64,000 bases of DNA, taken from assembly GCA_035708205.1 (NCBI GenBank), contig DASSSY010000006.1:517344-581343 (forward strand), given 5' to 3'. How positions within the stretch are numbered: position 1 is the first letter of the stretch; each line of letters begins with the position of its first letter. Of this stretch, positions 52,450 through 60,247 are shown in pieces. Under the pieces are notes generated by a model. The model saw only the letters and a program-made list of their open reading frames with translations. It ran no database searches and was not told the DNA's origin. Made by a program: the position numbers and the translations under genes. This DNA comes from DASSSY01 sp035708205. Its GTDB lineage: Bacteria > Bacteroidota > Bacteroidia > Chitinophagales > Chitinophagaceae.

Positions 52450-53838
52450 CTATGCCATGGTGTGTTCGATCGTGAAAACTTTTGCCGGGTTTTTGCACAC
52501 GAAAGAAATGATCAGCTGCATGATGTAATGGTTGCCCTCATACCTCGTCAGCCGGTCTTTGACGTCCGCGGCCGACCGGATGTCGTCCGTATTGTCAATA
52601 TATCCCATCCCGTAAAAATTGCCGTGCTCCACCCATATGCAGCTTTTTTCATCGCCATTCCTGCCTTTGTCCATGATGTAAAATCCCGGCATGTCTTCCT
52701 TTAGATAGGAGAGCGCCCGGTCCACTTTTTCGTTATAGACGGCCGCCGGTTCATTGGCCGTACAGACCAGGTCGGCTTTCTTATCCACCGTCCCGCAAAG
52801 CGCGCAGCTGCCCAGGCGGCATAGGGAAGGGCAGAGGCCGAACCTCCTGGCCAGGTCATACAGCTTGCTGACGCCGGTTTCCCGGGTGGTGAACACCTGT
52901 ACGGGCAGCAGGCCCCGGTTATACTTGCCGATGAGCAAGCGCTTATAGCCCTGGAGATCTTCATAGGTGAACAGGCCGAATTTCGGTTCATATTTTTTTA
53001 AGGCACGGTTATATTTCGGCCAGATCCGTTTGATCTCCAGGCATTCCAGGATGAAGGCCATCAGCTCGGTGCCGCAGGGCTCAAAGTCGACGGCATGAAT
53101 GTCCCGCATGAAATTCTGGCGTTGCGGGCGGGGGTTATGACCGGTAAAATGCTGCGCTACCCGCTTGCGGATGTTTTTAGCTTTTCCCACATAGATGACC
53201 TGGCCTTTGGCATCCCTGAAATAATACACGCCCGGCTTTTCCGGTAAGGCCCCGAAATGCTCCCCGGGCAAGTTGGGGGGCAATTGTTGTTCCCCGCTGC
53301 CTTTTTTCAGCATGGCGGCCAGCACGCCGGCCGTATCCCATTCCAGTAATTTTGCGAATAAGATCACGGTCGCGTCCGCATCGCCGCCGGCCCGGTGGCG
53401 GTTTTCAAGGGGGATGGCCAGGGCCTCGCAAAGATTGCCGAGGCTGTAAGAGCGCAGGCCCGGCTTTATCTTCCGGGCCATGCGGACGGTACAAAGCCTT
53501 TGCGCCGTAAAACGGTAGCCCGCTTCTTCCAGGTGCTGCCTCAGGAAGGTGTAATCGAAATGGACATTGTGGGCCACGAATACGCGCCCCTGCAGCAGGG
53601 CGAATATCTCCGCGGCCACCTCTTCAAACGCCGGGCTGTCGCGCACCATACCGTTATCAATGCCCGTCAGGACGGTAATGTATAACGGTATATCCTGTCC
53701 CGGCCTGATCAATGTATCAAACCGGCGGGTGATCTCTTTGCCGTCGAATATGCGGATGGCGATCTCGGTGATGCTGCCGGCGGCGGCAGGACCGCCGGTG
53801 GTCTCAATATCTACAATAGCGTATTCCGTCTTGTTCAT
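52450..53838 (-). CDS. DEDDh exonuclease fused to UvrC-type GIY-YIG nuclease
   Basis: The 462-residue product joins a DnaQ-like 3'-5' exonuclease (D10, E12 in VDIETTGG; D95 in HNVHFDYTFL; H148 and D153 in NRHRAGGDAD) to a GIY-YIG domain (about 200-285, KPGVYYFRDAKGQVIYVGKAKNIRKRV). A C-terminal cysteine-containing region follows (SLCRLGSCALCGT). Fusions of this type, related to the Cho/UvrC endonuclease, occur in several bacteria. It is the third gene of the dinB-dnaE2 operon, 15 nt after dnaE2. It could incise or trim damaged DNA before mutagenic resynthesis; that role is inferred from the operon. Confidence 0.88.
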   Translation of the reverse strand: MNKTEYAIVDIETTGGPAAAGSITEIAIRIFDGKEITRRFDTLIRPGQDIPLYITVLTGIDNGMVRDSPAFEEVAAEIFALLQGRVFVAHNVHFDYTFLRQHLEEAGYRFTAQRLCTVRMARKIKPGLRSYSLGNLCEALAIPLENRHRAGGDADATVILFAKLLEWDTAGVLAAMLKKGSGEQQLPPNLPGEHFGALPEKPGVYYFRDAKGQVIYVGKAKNIRKRVAQHFTGHNPRPQRQNFMRDIHAVDFEPCGTELMAFILECLEIKRIWPKYNRALKKYEPKFGLFTYEDLQGYKRLLIGKYNRGLLPVQVFTTRETGVSKLYDLARRFGLCPSLCRLGSCALCGTVDKKADLVCTANEPAAVYNEKVDRALSYLKEDMPGFYIMDKGRNGDEKSCIWVEHGNFYGMGYIDNTDDIRSAADVKDRLTRYEGNHYIMQLIISFVCKNPAKVFTIEHTMA

Positions 53839-53853
53839 ATAATTAATCTGTTT

Positions 53854-56790
53854 TTATTCGCTCCTGGGATCCGCTTTCAGCGGCATTTTAGCGCATTTTT
53901 CCACTTCTATGGCCGGGCACCCGAAATCCAGCACCACCTTGCCCTGTACCAGGTAAACGCCGTTGCCGGATAAAGGATATTGCTTCAGCTGCGGCGGAAA
54001 ATGCACGGTGTCCAGGAAATCACCGTTGATATCCAGGAATGTCCCGAATTTCATGTACTGGCCGTTCCTGGTCATAACGGGCTTGTCGCATACAAAATTG
54101 CCCACTACCCTCACGGTGATGCCTTCCAGCCGGGTAAGGTCCCTGGCGTAAGCGTTGCCCCTGTAATCGCTTTTCAGCAGGTCGAACATGGTGGCGGACA
54201 CGGGGAAGCCGATGAGCTCTATTTCATCATAGAGGTCCTCCAGCAGGGACGATTCCAGCTTCGGCAGCGCCGGCCTGGCGCTCATGCTCTCGAAAAGCAC
54301 GTCAGGGGTTTGCTTTTTGGCTTTGGAAAGCAGCAGGTGCGCTTCCCATAACAGCTCTTTCTTGCCGGTGCCGGTAAAGCGGAACGCGCCGCAGCGGATC
54401 AGCACCACGACCTGCTCAAGGCCTGCTCCCGTGCGCAGGATAAAATTTTCCAGCCCGGTATAGCCGCCGTTCCTTTTTCTCTCTTCCGGGATGCGCCGGC
54501 CCAGGTCCTGCGCCAGGTTCAGCAGGCCGTCGAAGCCCAGGTAAATGTCCCGGCCTTCGATCCCCGTTTGGTACCCGCTTTTATTCACGCAGGGCAGGCA
54601 AATGTTCCCGCCCGCTTTACGGGCTTCGTTGACATATACTTTCCGCTGGTAAAAGCCGCCATAGTTGTTCAGAACAGCTACCATAAATTCCAAAGGATAA
54701 TAAGTTTTCAAATAAAGGCTCTGATAGCTTTCTACGGCAAAAGAAGCGGAGTGGGCCTTGTTAAAAGAGAAGCCGGCAAAGGCTTCCATCTGCCGCCAGA
54801 TGTCCCCGGATACGGGCTCCGGATACCCCATCTCCCGGCAGTGGGCGAAGAATTTCTGTTTGATCTCCGTCATTTGCCGGCCGGGTATGCGTTTGGCGCT
54901 CATCATCCGGCGCAGCACGTCCGCGTCGGAAAGGTCCAGCCCGCCGTAATAATGCCCGATCTTCATCACATCCTCCTGGTAGACCATGACGCCATAGGTC
55001 TCTTTGAGCTGCTCCTCGAAAACCGGGTGCGGGTAACGCACTTTAGAGGGATCATGATGCCTTTCGATATAGGCTTTCATCATGCCGGAAAAGGCGACGC
55101 CGGGCCGGATGATGGAGCTGGCGGCCACCAGCGTCAGGTAATTATCGCATTTCAGCTTGGCCAGGAGCTGGCGCATGGCGGGACTTTCAATATAGAAGCA
55201 GCCGATGGAATCGGCCGACTTTAATTGTTCCGCGATCCTTTTATCCTTAAAAAAACGCCGGGGATTATCGGTACGGACGGTTTCGCCCCGGTTTTGCCGG
55301 ATGATCTCCCGGCAGTCCCTGATATGACCAATGCCTCTCTGGGAAAGGATGTCGAATTTTTCGAGGTTGATCTCTTCCGCCGTGTACATGTTGAACTGTG
55401 CCGTGGGCAACCCTTTGGGCGGGTAATCCAGGGCGCAATAGCAGGTGAGCGGCTGCTCGGAGACCAGGACGCCGGAGGCATGCACCGTGCGCTGGTTGGG
55501 AAAATCTTCCGGGATGCGGTTACAGACCGACAGGATCATGTCGGTGACCTCGTTCTTGTTCAGCATATTGGCCGGTTCCCGGATCAGGCGGTCGATCTCC
55601 GCTTTCGGCAGGCCGTAGACCTTGCCCAGCTCCCTGACGATAGATTTTGAGCGGAACGTGCTCATGGCGCCCATCAGGGCGGTATGCCCGCTTTGGTAAC
55701 GGCGGAAAATATAATCATATATCTCATCCCTGTCCGTCCAGCTGAAGTCTATGTCCAGGTCGGGCGGGGTTTGCCTTTTGGGGTTCAGGAAACGCTCGAA
55801 ATACAGGCCCAGGGATAGGGGGTCCACATCCGTGATGCCCAGGCAGTAGGCGATGATGGAGTTGGCCCCGCTGCCCCGGCCCACGTAGTGGAAGCCCCGG
55901 CTCCGGGCATAGCGGCAGATATCATCCGTAATGAGGAAATAAGCCGCAAAATTGAGGTCGCCGATGATCTCCAGCTCTTTCAGCACCCGCTCCCTGGCCG
56001 CGCCGTTCCCGGGGCCGTAGCGGCGGGACAGCCCCTCCAGCGCATAGCTGTACAGCAGCTGCTGGTCCCCGTAGCGGCTGCCGGTGAATGACCGTTTGTT
56101 CCTGACGGCTTTGAAATCAAAGTCAAAGGAGCACCGGGCCAATAGCTTTTCCGTGTTGGCGACCAGCCGGGGAAACCGCGCAAAGCCGGCCAGCAATCCG
56201 GCTTTGGGGACCATGACCTCGTCATCCGTCGCGAATTGCCCCGGCTGCAGCTGGGAAATGAGGAGGTTATGATCAATGGCCCGCAGCTGCCGGTGGAGCT
56301 TAGCCTCATCTTTACCAAAGCTGACCGGCTGCCACATGACGTATTTTTCCAGGTCTTTCCCGGGCGCCAGCACGATCTTGTTCAGCTGGCGGGCTTTGAT
56401 GCCGATATATTCATTTTCCCGGAGGGCCCCGGGTTTTATTTTCCCGAAAGGATAAATAACAAAGACCTGGCTGAATGCCGGGGCCCGGGCCGGTAAGGAT
56501 GTTTTTGTACGGTTGCTTTCCGTCATCAGCTCGTTCAGCTCCCGGAAGCCTTCCGTATTTTTCGCGATCCCGGTATAAAGCAGCTCGTCGCGATCCCGGT
56601 ATTCCATGCCGGCCAGCCCGTTCAGCCCCTTGTCCTTACAGGCTTTTATAAAGTCCAGGGTCGCGGAGCTGTTGTTGATATCCGTCAGCACGGCGGTGTC
56701 ATGGCCGCCCGCCATCATGCCGGCGGTCAGCTGCTCGATGCTCAATGTGCCGTAGCGGAGGCTGTAGCGGCTATGCAGGTTCAATAACAT
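53854..56790 (-). CDS. dnaE2: Error-prone DNA polymerase III alpha subunit (DnaE2/ImuC type)
   Basis: The 978-residue product has the C-family layout: an N-terminal PHP-like domain (LHSRYSLRYGTLSIEQL, then TDINNSSATLDF), the palm with the catalytic PDLDIDFSWTDRDEIYDYIF, and the finger/HhH region. An OB domain lies near the end (ITVRVVGNFV). In the PHP region the usual second metal histidine is Arg (HSRYS) and TDH is TDIN, so PHP activity is probably lost. The protein lacks the tau-binding length of replicative DnaE. It follows dinB (21 nt) and precedes the nuclease fusion, forming a mutasome operon. Confidence 0.92.
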   Translation of the reverse strand: MLLNLHSRYSLRYGTLSIEQLTAGMMAGGHDTAVLTDINNSSATLDFIKACKDKGLNGLAGMEYRDRDELLYTGIAKNTEGFRELNELMTESNRTKTSLPARAPAFSQVFVIYPFGKIKPGALRENEYIGIKARQLNKIVLAPGKDLEKYVMWQPVSFGKDEAKLHRQLRAIDHNLLISQLQPGQFATDDEVMVPKAGLLAGFARFPRLVANTEKLLARCSFDFDFKAVRNKRSFTGSRYGDQQLLYSYALEGLSRRYGPGNGAARERVLKELEIIGDLNFAAYFLITDDICRYARSRGFHYVGRGSGANSIIAYCLGITDVDPLSLGLYFERFLNPKRQTPPDLDIDFSWTDRDEIYDYIFRRYQSGHTALMGAMSTFRSKSIVRELGKVYGLPKAEIDRLIREPANMLNKNEVTDMILSVCNRIPEDFPNQRTVHASGVLVSEQPLTCYCALDYPPKGLPTAQFNMYTAEEINLEKFDILSQRGIGHIRDCREIIRQNRGETVRTDNPRRFFKDKRIAEQLKSADSIGCFYIESPAMRQLLAKLKCDNYLTLVAASSIIRPGVAFSGMMKAYIERHHDPSKVRYPHPVFEEQLKETYGVMVYQEDVMKIGHYYGGLDLSDADVLRRMMSAKRIPGRQMTEIKQKFFAHCREMGYPEPVSGDIWRQMEAFAGFSFNKAHSASFAVESYQSLYLKTYYPLEFMVAVLNNYGGFYQRKVYVNEARKAGGNICLPCVNKSGYQTGIEGRDIYLGFDGLLNLAQDLGRRIPEERKRNGGYTGLENFILRTGAGLEQVVVLIRCGAFRFTGTGKKELLWEAHLLLSKAKKQTPDVLFESMSARPALPKLESSLLEDLYDEIELIGFPVSATMFDLLKSDYRGNAYARDLTRLEGITVRVVGNFVCDKPVMTRNGQYMKFGTFLDINGDFLDTVHFPPQLKQYPLSGNGVYLVQGKVVLDFGCPAIEVEKCAKMPLKADPRSE

Positions 56791-56811
56791 CTTTCCTCTT
56801 CATTTTTATCA

Positions 56812-57951
56812 TTAAAAACAAATGCCCCGGCTGATCTTCCCGGTGCCGAAACGGGTCCTTATCCCGTCCATCGCCCGCATCAGGTCCAGGTCGGCGAGGA
56901 CGTCGTTGAACAGGTCTATCTGGTAGCTGCCGGTAACGAGATCGCTGAGCTTCACGCCGGTCAGCCGGATAAGCATCCGCCGGGAATACAGCTGCCCGAA
57001 CAGGTCCATGACCTTCTGGAGCAACAATTTGTCCGAACAGGTATAGGGGATCCTGGCCTGCTTGCTGAACGTCTCAAAATTGGAATACCGGATCTTAAGC
57101 GTGACGCAGCCGGCCAGCTTGCCTTCCTGCCGCAGGTCGAAGGCCAGCCCGTCCACCATCCTGGCCAGTGTTTTTTTCAGGAGCGCCATGTCGATGGTAT
57201 CTTTTTCAAACGTTTCCTCCTTGCTCATGGACTTCTGCTCCGAATAGGGCAGCACCGGCGTGTCGTCTATGCCGTTGGCCTTTTTCCAGACGGCGGCGCC
57301 GTGCCTGCCCATGACCTGCTGTACCAGGGCCGGGTCCATTTCCTGCAGGGTGCGGATCCTGCTGATGCCCATATTGCGGAGCTGCAGGTAGCATTTAGGG
57401 CCGACCATCGGGATCTTACGGATGGAAAGCGGGGCCAGGAAATCTTTTTCCGTTCCGTTGTCCACCTGCTTTTCCCCGCAGGGCTTGGCCTCGCCGGTAG
57501 CGATCTTGGAGACGGTCTTGTTCGGGGAAAGCCCGAAGGAGATGGGCAGGGCCGTCTCTTTCATGATCTTCCGGCGCAGCTCCTGTGTCCATTTCCAGCA
57601 GCCGAAGAACCTGTCCATGCCCGAGATGTCCAGGTAATGCTCGTCAATGCTAGCCTTCTCCACTACCGGCGTCCGGTCCTCAATGATCTCCGTGACCATG
57701 CGGGAAAAGCGGCTGTACCGGTCGTAGTCGCCGCGAATGATGACCGCCTGCGGGCAAAGCTGCCGGGCCAGGCGCATGGGCATGGCGCTGTGGACGCCGG
57801 ATTTCCGGGCCTCATAAGAGCAGGACGCCACCACCGCGCGGTCGGAAAAACCGCCTACCAGCACCGGCTTGCCTATGAGCTCCCGGTTGTGCAGCCGCTC
57901 CACGGACACGAAAAAGGTGTCCAGATCCAAATGTACGATATGGCGTTCCAT
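56812..57951 (-). CDS. dinB: Y-family DNA polymerase (DinB/Pol IV-like)
   Basis: The 379-residue product has the Y-family core: VHLDLDTFFVSVE (D9, first metal ligand), CSYEARKSGVHSAMP and the catalytic SIDEHYLDISG (D103, E104). HhH and little-finger regions follow. SIDEHYLD in place of SIDEAYLD is usual for Bacteroidota DinB. It lacks the beta-clamp tail of longer forms that I could recognise. It heads a leftward operon with dnaE2 and the nuclease and is divergent from the LexA/CI-like repressor, so it should be damage-induced. Confidence 0.93.
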   Translation of the reverse strand: MERHIVHLDLDTFFVSVERLHNRELIGKPVLVGGFSDRAVVASCSYEARKSGVHSAMPMRLARQLCPQAVIIRGDYDRYSRFSRMVTEIIEDRTPVVEKASIDEHYLDISGMDRFFGCWKWTQELRRKIMKETALPISFGLSPNKTVSKIATGEAKPCGEKQVDNGTEKDFLAPLSIRKIPMVGPKCYLQLRNMGISRIRTLQEMDPALVQQVMGRHGAAVWKKANGIDDTPVLPYSEQKSMSKEETFEKDTIDMALLKKTLARMVDGLAFDLRQEGKLAGCVTLKIRYSNFETFSKQARIPYTCSDKLLLQKVMDLFGQLYSRRMLIRLTGVKLSDLVTGSYQIDLFNDVLADLDLMRAMDGIRTRFGTGKISRGICF

Positions 57952-57968
57952 AACCCGGTAATAATTTG

Positions 57969-57976
57969 TACCTTTG
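57969..57976 (+). promoter_or_regulatory. -7 promoter element of the S24 repressor gene
   Basis: TACCTTTG matches TAnnTTTG and overlaps the left arm of the operator candidate at 57974, so the repressor should autoregulate. Confidence 0.55.
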
Positions 57977-57992
57977 TTACCGATAGTAACAA
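57974..57992. promoter_or_regulatory. Operator candidate of the damage cassette
   Basis: TTGTTAC-CGATA-GTAACAA is a perfect inverted repeat with 7-bp arms, centred in the 64-bp region between the divergent dinB and repressor genes. It overlaps the repressor -7 element. It is the natural binding site for the adjacent HTH-S24 protein. A weaker, differently spaced relative (TTGTCA..TAACAA) lies at 58000-58015. Confidence 0.6.
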
Positions 57993-58015
57993 TATGATGT
58001 TGTCAATAATAACAA

Positions 58016-58828
58016 ATGAACCCTGAACCGCAAAAAATATTTTTCGGCAGTAACCTCAGGTTCCTGCGGGAAAGGAAGAAGATCAGCCAGGAAGCGCTGG
58101 CCGCAAAGCTGGGCATCACGAGGGCGAAGCTGGCGGCCCTGGAGAGCGGGCAGACCAGGGCGCCCCAGCCGGAGGACTATATTAATTGCTCGGGGTATTT
58201 CAGGATCAGCATCGACGCGCTGCTGAAAACGGATCTCTGTAAATTGACCGAGCTCAAGCTCCGGGAGCTGGAAGCGGGCAATGACGTATATGTCTCCGGC
58301 GGCAGGATCAGGGTGCTGGCCATCAGCGTGGACAAGCAGAACAGGGAAAATGCCGAGTACGTCCCGGTCAAAGCGAAAGCCGGGTACCGCAGCAATTATT
58401 CCGATCCTGGATATATCGCCGCTTTGCCCAGGTTCCAGTTCCCCACCTTGCCCAGGCACGGCACATTCCGCACTTTCCCGATCACGGGAGATTCTATGCT
58501 TGTCCCTGAAGGCAGCGAAGTGACCGGCGAATACGTACAAAACTGGAGGGAGATCAGGCCGGATACGCCCTGTATTGTTATCTTAAACGACGTGGACGAT
58601 TTCGTCTTTAAGCAGGTCACGCCGGAGGAGGACGGGCGCTTCCTGCTCAAGTCCTTAAATACCGTTTATGAACCTTACCGGGTGGATGCCGGGGAGGTCC
58701 TGGAGCTTTGGGAATTCAGGATGCTTCACCTGAAGGAATTGCCGGAACCGCCGACGGAGCTCCAGGAGCTGAAGACCATGTTCCGGGAACTGAAAACAGG
58801 GCTGTCAGATCTAAAATACGGGAAGTGA
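58016..58828 (+). CDS. LexA/CI-like repressor: XRE HTH plus S24 auto-peptidase
   Basis: The 270-residue product has an N-terminal helix-turn-helix (NLRFLRERKKISQEALAAKLGITRAKLAALESG, about 13-45), a linker and a C-terminal S24 domain. The self-cleavage features are present: Ala122-Gly123 (KAKAGYR), Ser160 (ITGDSM) and Lys199 (FVFKQV), at LexA-like spacing (38 and 39 residues). It should therefore bind the operator until RecA-stimulated self-cleavage. It is divergent from dinB-dnaE2-nuclease and overlaps the next, frameshifted gene by GTGA. A LexA name is withheld because the HTH is XRE-type. Confidence 0.88.
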   Translation: MNPEPQKIFFGSNLRFLRERKKISQEALAAKLGITRAKLAALESGQTRAPQPEDYINCSGYFRISIDALLKTDLCKLTELKLRELEAGNDVYVSGGRIRVLAISVDKQNRENAEYVPVKAKAGYRSNYSDPGYIAALPRFQFPTLPRHGTFRTFPITGDSMLVPEGSEVTGEYVQNWREIRPDTPCIVILNDVDDFVFKQVTPEEDGRFLLKSLNTVYEPYRVDAGEVLELWEFRMLHLKELPEPPTELQELKTMFRELKTGLSDLKYGK

Positions 58829-59251
58829 CGCGTCCCTGGTCTGTCCATCCAAAATATTTGACACCAAAGGCCTGCCGGCGGCTTGGCGGGAAAGCCTGTT
58901 GGCCAAGCATGTATTGGAAGGAAAAACGAAAGGCTATAAAAATCACCCGCAGCTTACGCGTTTTAAGCAAATGAAGGATCCCCTGCATACCATCAATCAT
59001 TATTTGCCCGGAATTTATAAAGAAGCGGAGTCCAGGCATTACCGGTTTGACAAAAATAAAACCGGGGACTTTCAGCCGGTAAAGATGACGGTAACGAGCG
59101 GGCAGCCGGCCTATGAAAGAAAACATTTGCCGAAGAAGCTGCAGGAAAGAGATGAAATACGATTTGAGCAGCTGCGCCGGATCGAAGTTCCGGGACCTGC
59201 TTCGCCTTTCCAGGTAGCTGAAGGCGGAGGAAAAGACAGGTCATGGGATAA
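58825..59251 (+). pseudogene. Frameshifted pyrimidine-dimer DNA glycosylase-like gene
   Basis: GTG at 58825 overlaps the repressor stop (GTGA) and opens MTRPWSVHPKYL, then the frame is lost. Resuming one base back (-1), from codon GAC at 58860, it reads DTKGLPAAWRESLLAKHVLEGKTKGYKNHPQLTRF, then NHYLPGIYKEAESRHYRFDK and VTSGQPAYERKHLPKKLQERD. Together these match the bacterial pyrimidine-dimer glycosylase/endonuclease V-like family (W-S-L-H-P-K-Y-L-D-x-K-G-L and K-G-Y-x-N-H-P-Q-L). The 3' end also lacks an in-frame stop until well inside the next gene; double stops in another frame at 59249-59254 suggest a second shift. A single-base sequencing error cannot be excluded. Confidence 0.75.
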
Positions 59252-59273
59252 TAGAACGGTATCGGGCCTGCCT

Positions 59274-60146
59274 TTACTGCCATCGTCCCCCGATGGCCAG
59301 GCCCACGAACAGCGACAGCTGGTAGCGGTAAGCCTTACGGTCGGCCATGATCTCCAAAGGCTTTGTATAAATGGCGGCCCGGCCGCCGAAGGCGATGGCC
59401 TGGACAAAAGCTTTGGGCTTACCCGGTTCCAGGACGAATGCCAGCCCGCCAAACAGGCCGGGTACCAGCTTTGTTTCCCCTAAGCCTTTAGCCCATTTGT
59501 CAGCGCCATAGATATCTCCCGCTTCCAGGAATAAGCGGGCGTTTTCATCACTGTATTTTTCGGATCGCGTGTACCCGTCAGATACCGTACCGGGCTTTAG
59601 ATACATCAGCTCTAAGTAGTAAGGCTTCAGGAATGCCAGTCCCGGTCCGGCGGCATAACGAAGGCTGGCGGAAAGGTTGCCGTCCAGGAGCGCCGGTAAC
59701 AATAATTGTTGCCGCCCGTAGCCCAGCTGCAGGGTATAAACATTATTGATCTTGCCGAAGATATAAGGCCGGCCTTTCCCCAGGTTCTTAAAGAGCGTTT
59801 CCCTGTTTTCCTGTTTCGTTTCCTTTTCCTGCCTGATCCCGGAAAAATGCAGCTCCCATAAAATTTGTTTACCGGCTTCCTGCCGCTTTAAAAAATACAG
59901 CCCGCCGCTCCAGCCGTCGGTGTTGAGCCGGGCGCCTATGGACATTGCATAATGATAACCGGGGGTGGCGGCTTCTTTTTCAATATAATTCTTCCATTCC
60001 CGGAAACGGCTTTGCTGCCGGTCCTTTTTTTGTTCCAGGCTTTGCATTTTTGATTGACTTTCCTTCCATACGGAAACCTGCGCCTGCAAAGGCATTGAGA
60101 ATAGCAATACAAAAAAGGAAAATAAAAAATAAAGGAGGGCTTTCAT
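59274..60146 (-). CDS. Secreted protein of unknown function
   Basis: The product (290 residues from MKALLYFLF) has a strong signal peptide (FLFSFFVLLFSMPLQAQ). A charged helical stretch rich in Lys/Gln/Glu follows (about 25-55), then alternating strand-like segments (YHYAMSIGARLNTDGWSGGLYFLKRQ, YIFGKINNVYTLQLGYGRQQ) ending QLSLFVGLAIGGRWQ. This is a small beta-barrel-like pattern common in Bacteroidota. No named family is recognised. It is convergent with the glycosylase pseudogene. Confidence 0.65.
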   Translation of the reverse strand: MKALLYFLFSFFVLLFSMPLQAQVSVWKESQSKMQSLEQKKDRQQSRFREWKNYIEKEAATPGYHYAMSIGARLNTDGWSGGLYFLKRQEAGKQILWELHFSGIRQEKETKQENRETLFKNLGKGRPYIFGKINNVYTLQLGYGRQQLLLPALLDGNLSASLRYAAGPGLAFLKPYYLELMYLKPGTVSDGYTRSEKYSDENARLFLEAGDIYGADKWAKGLGETKLVPGLFGGLAFVLEPGKPKAFVQAIAFGGRAAIYTKPLEIMADRKAYRYQLSLFVGLAIGGRWQ

Positions 60147-60247
60147 TTTCACAGAAGAGGAATGTATCAAAAAAACTGCTACAATAGTAAGGAAATTTCA
60201 AAAAAAATAACACTTTTGCAACGCTCATCTTACGCTGATTACCCGAA

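Noticed and set aside
58000..58015. Second full operator for the damage repressor
   Set aside because: Its half-sites are imperfect and spaced by 4 rather than 7 bases between the six-base cores, so it was kept only as a weak candidate.
58851..58863. Programmed -1 frameshift in the glycosylase-like gene
   Set aside because: The bases around TTG 58858-58860 do not form a slippery heptamer that allows re-pairing, and a second break near the 3' end points to decay or error.
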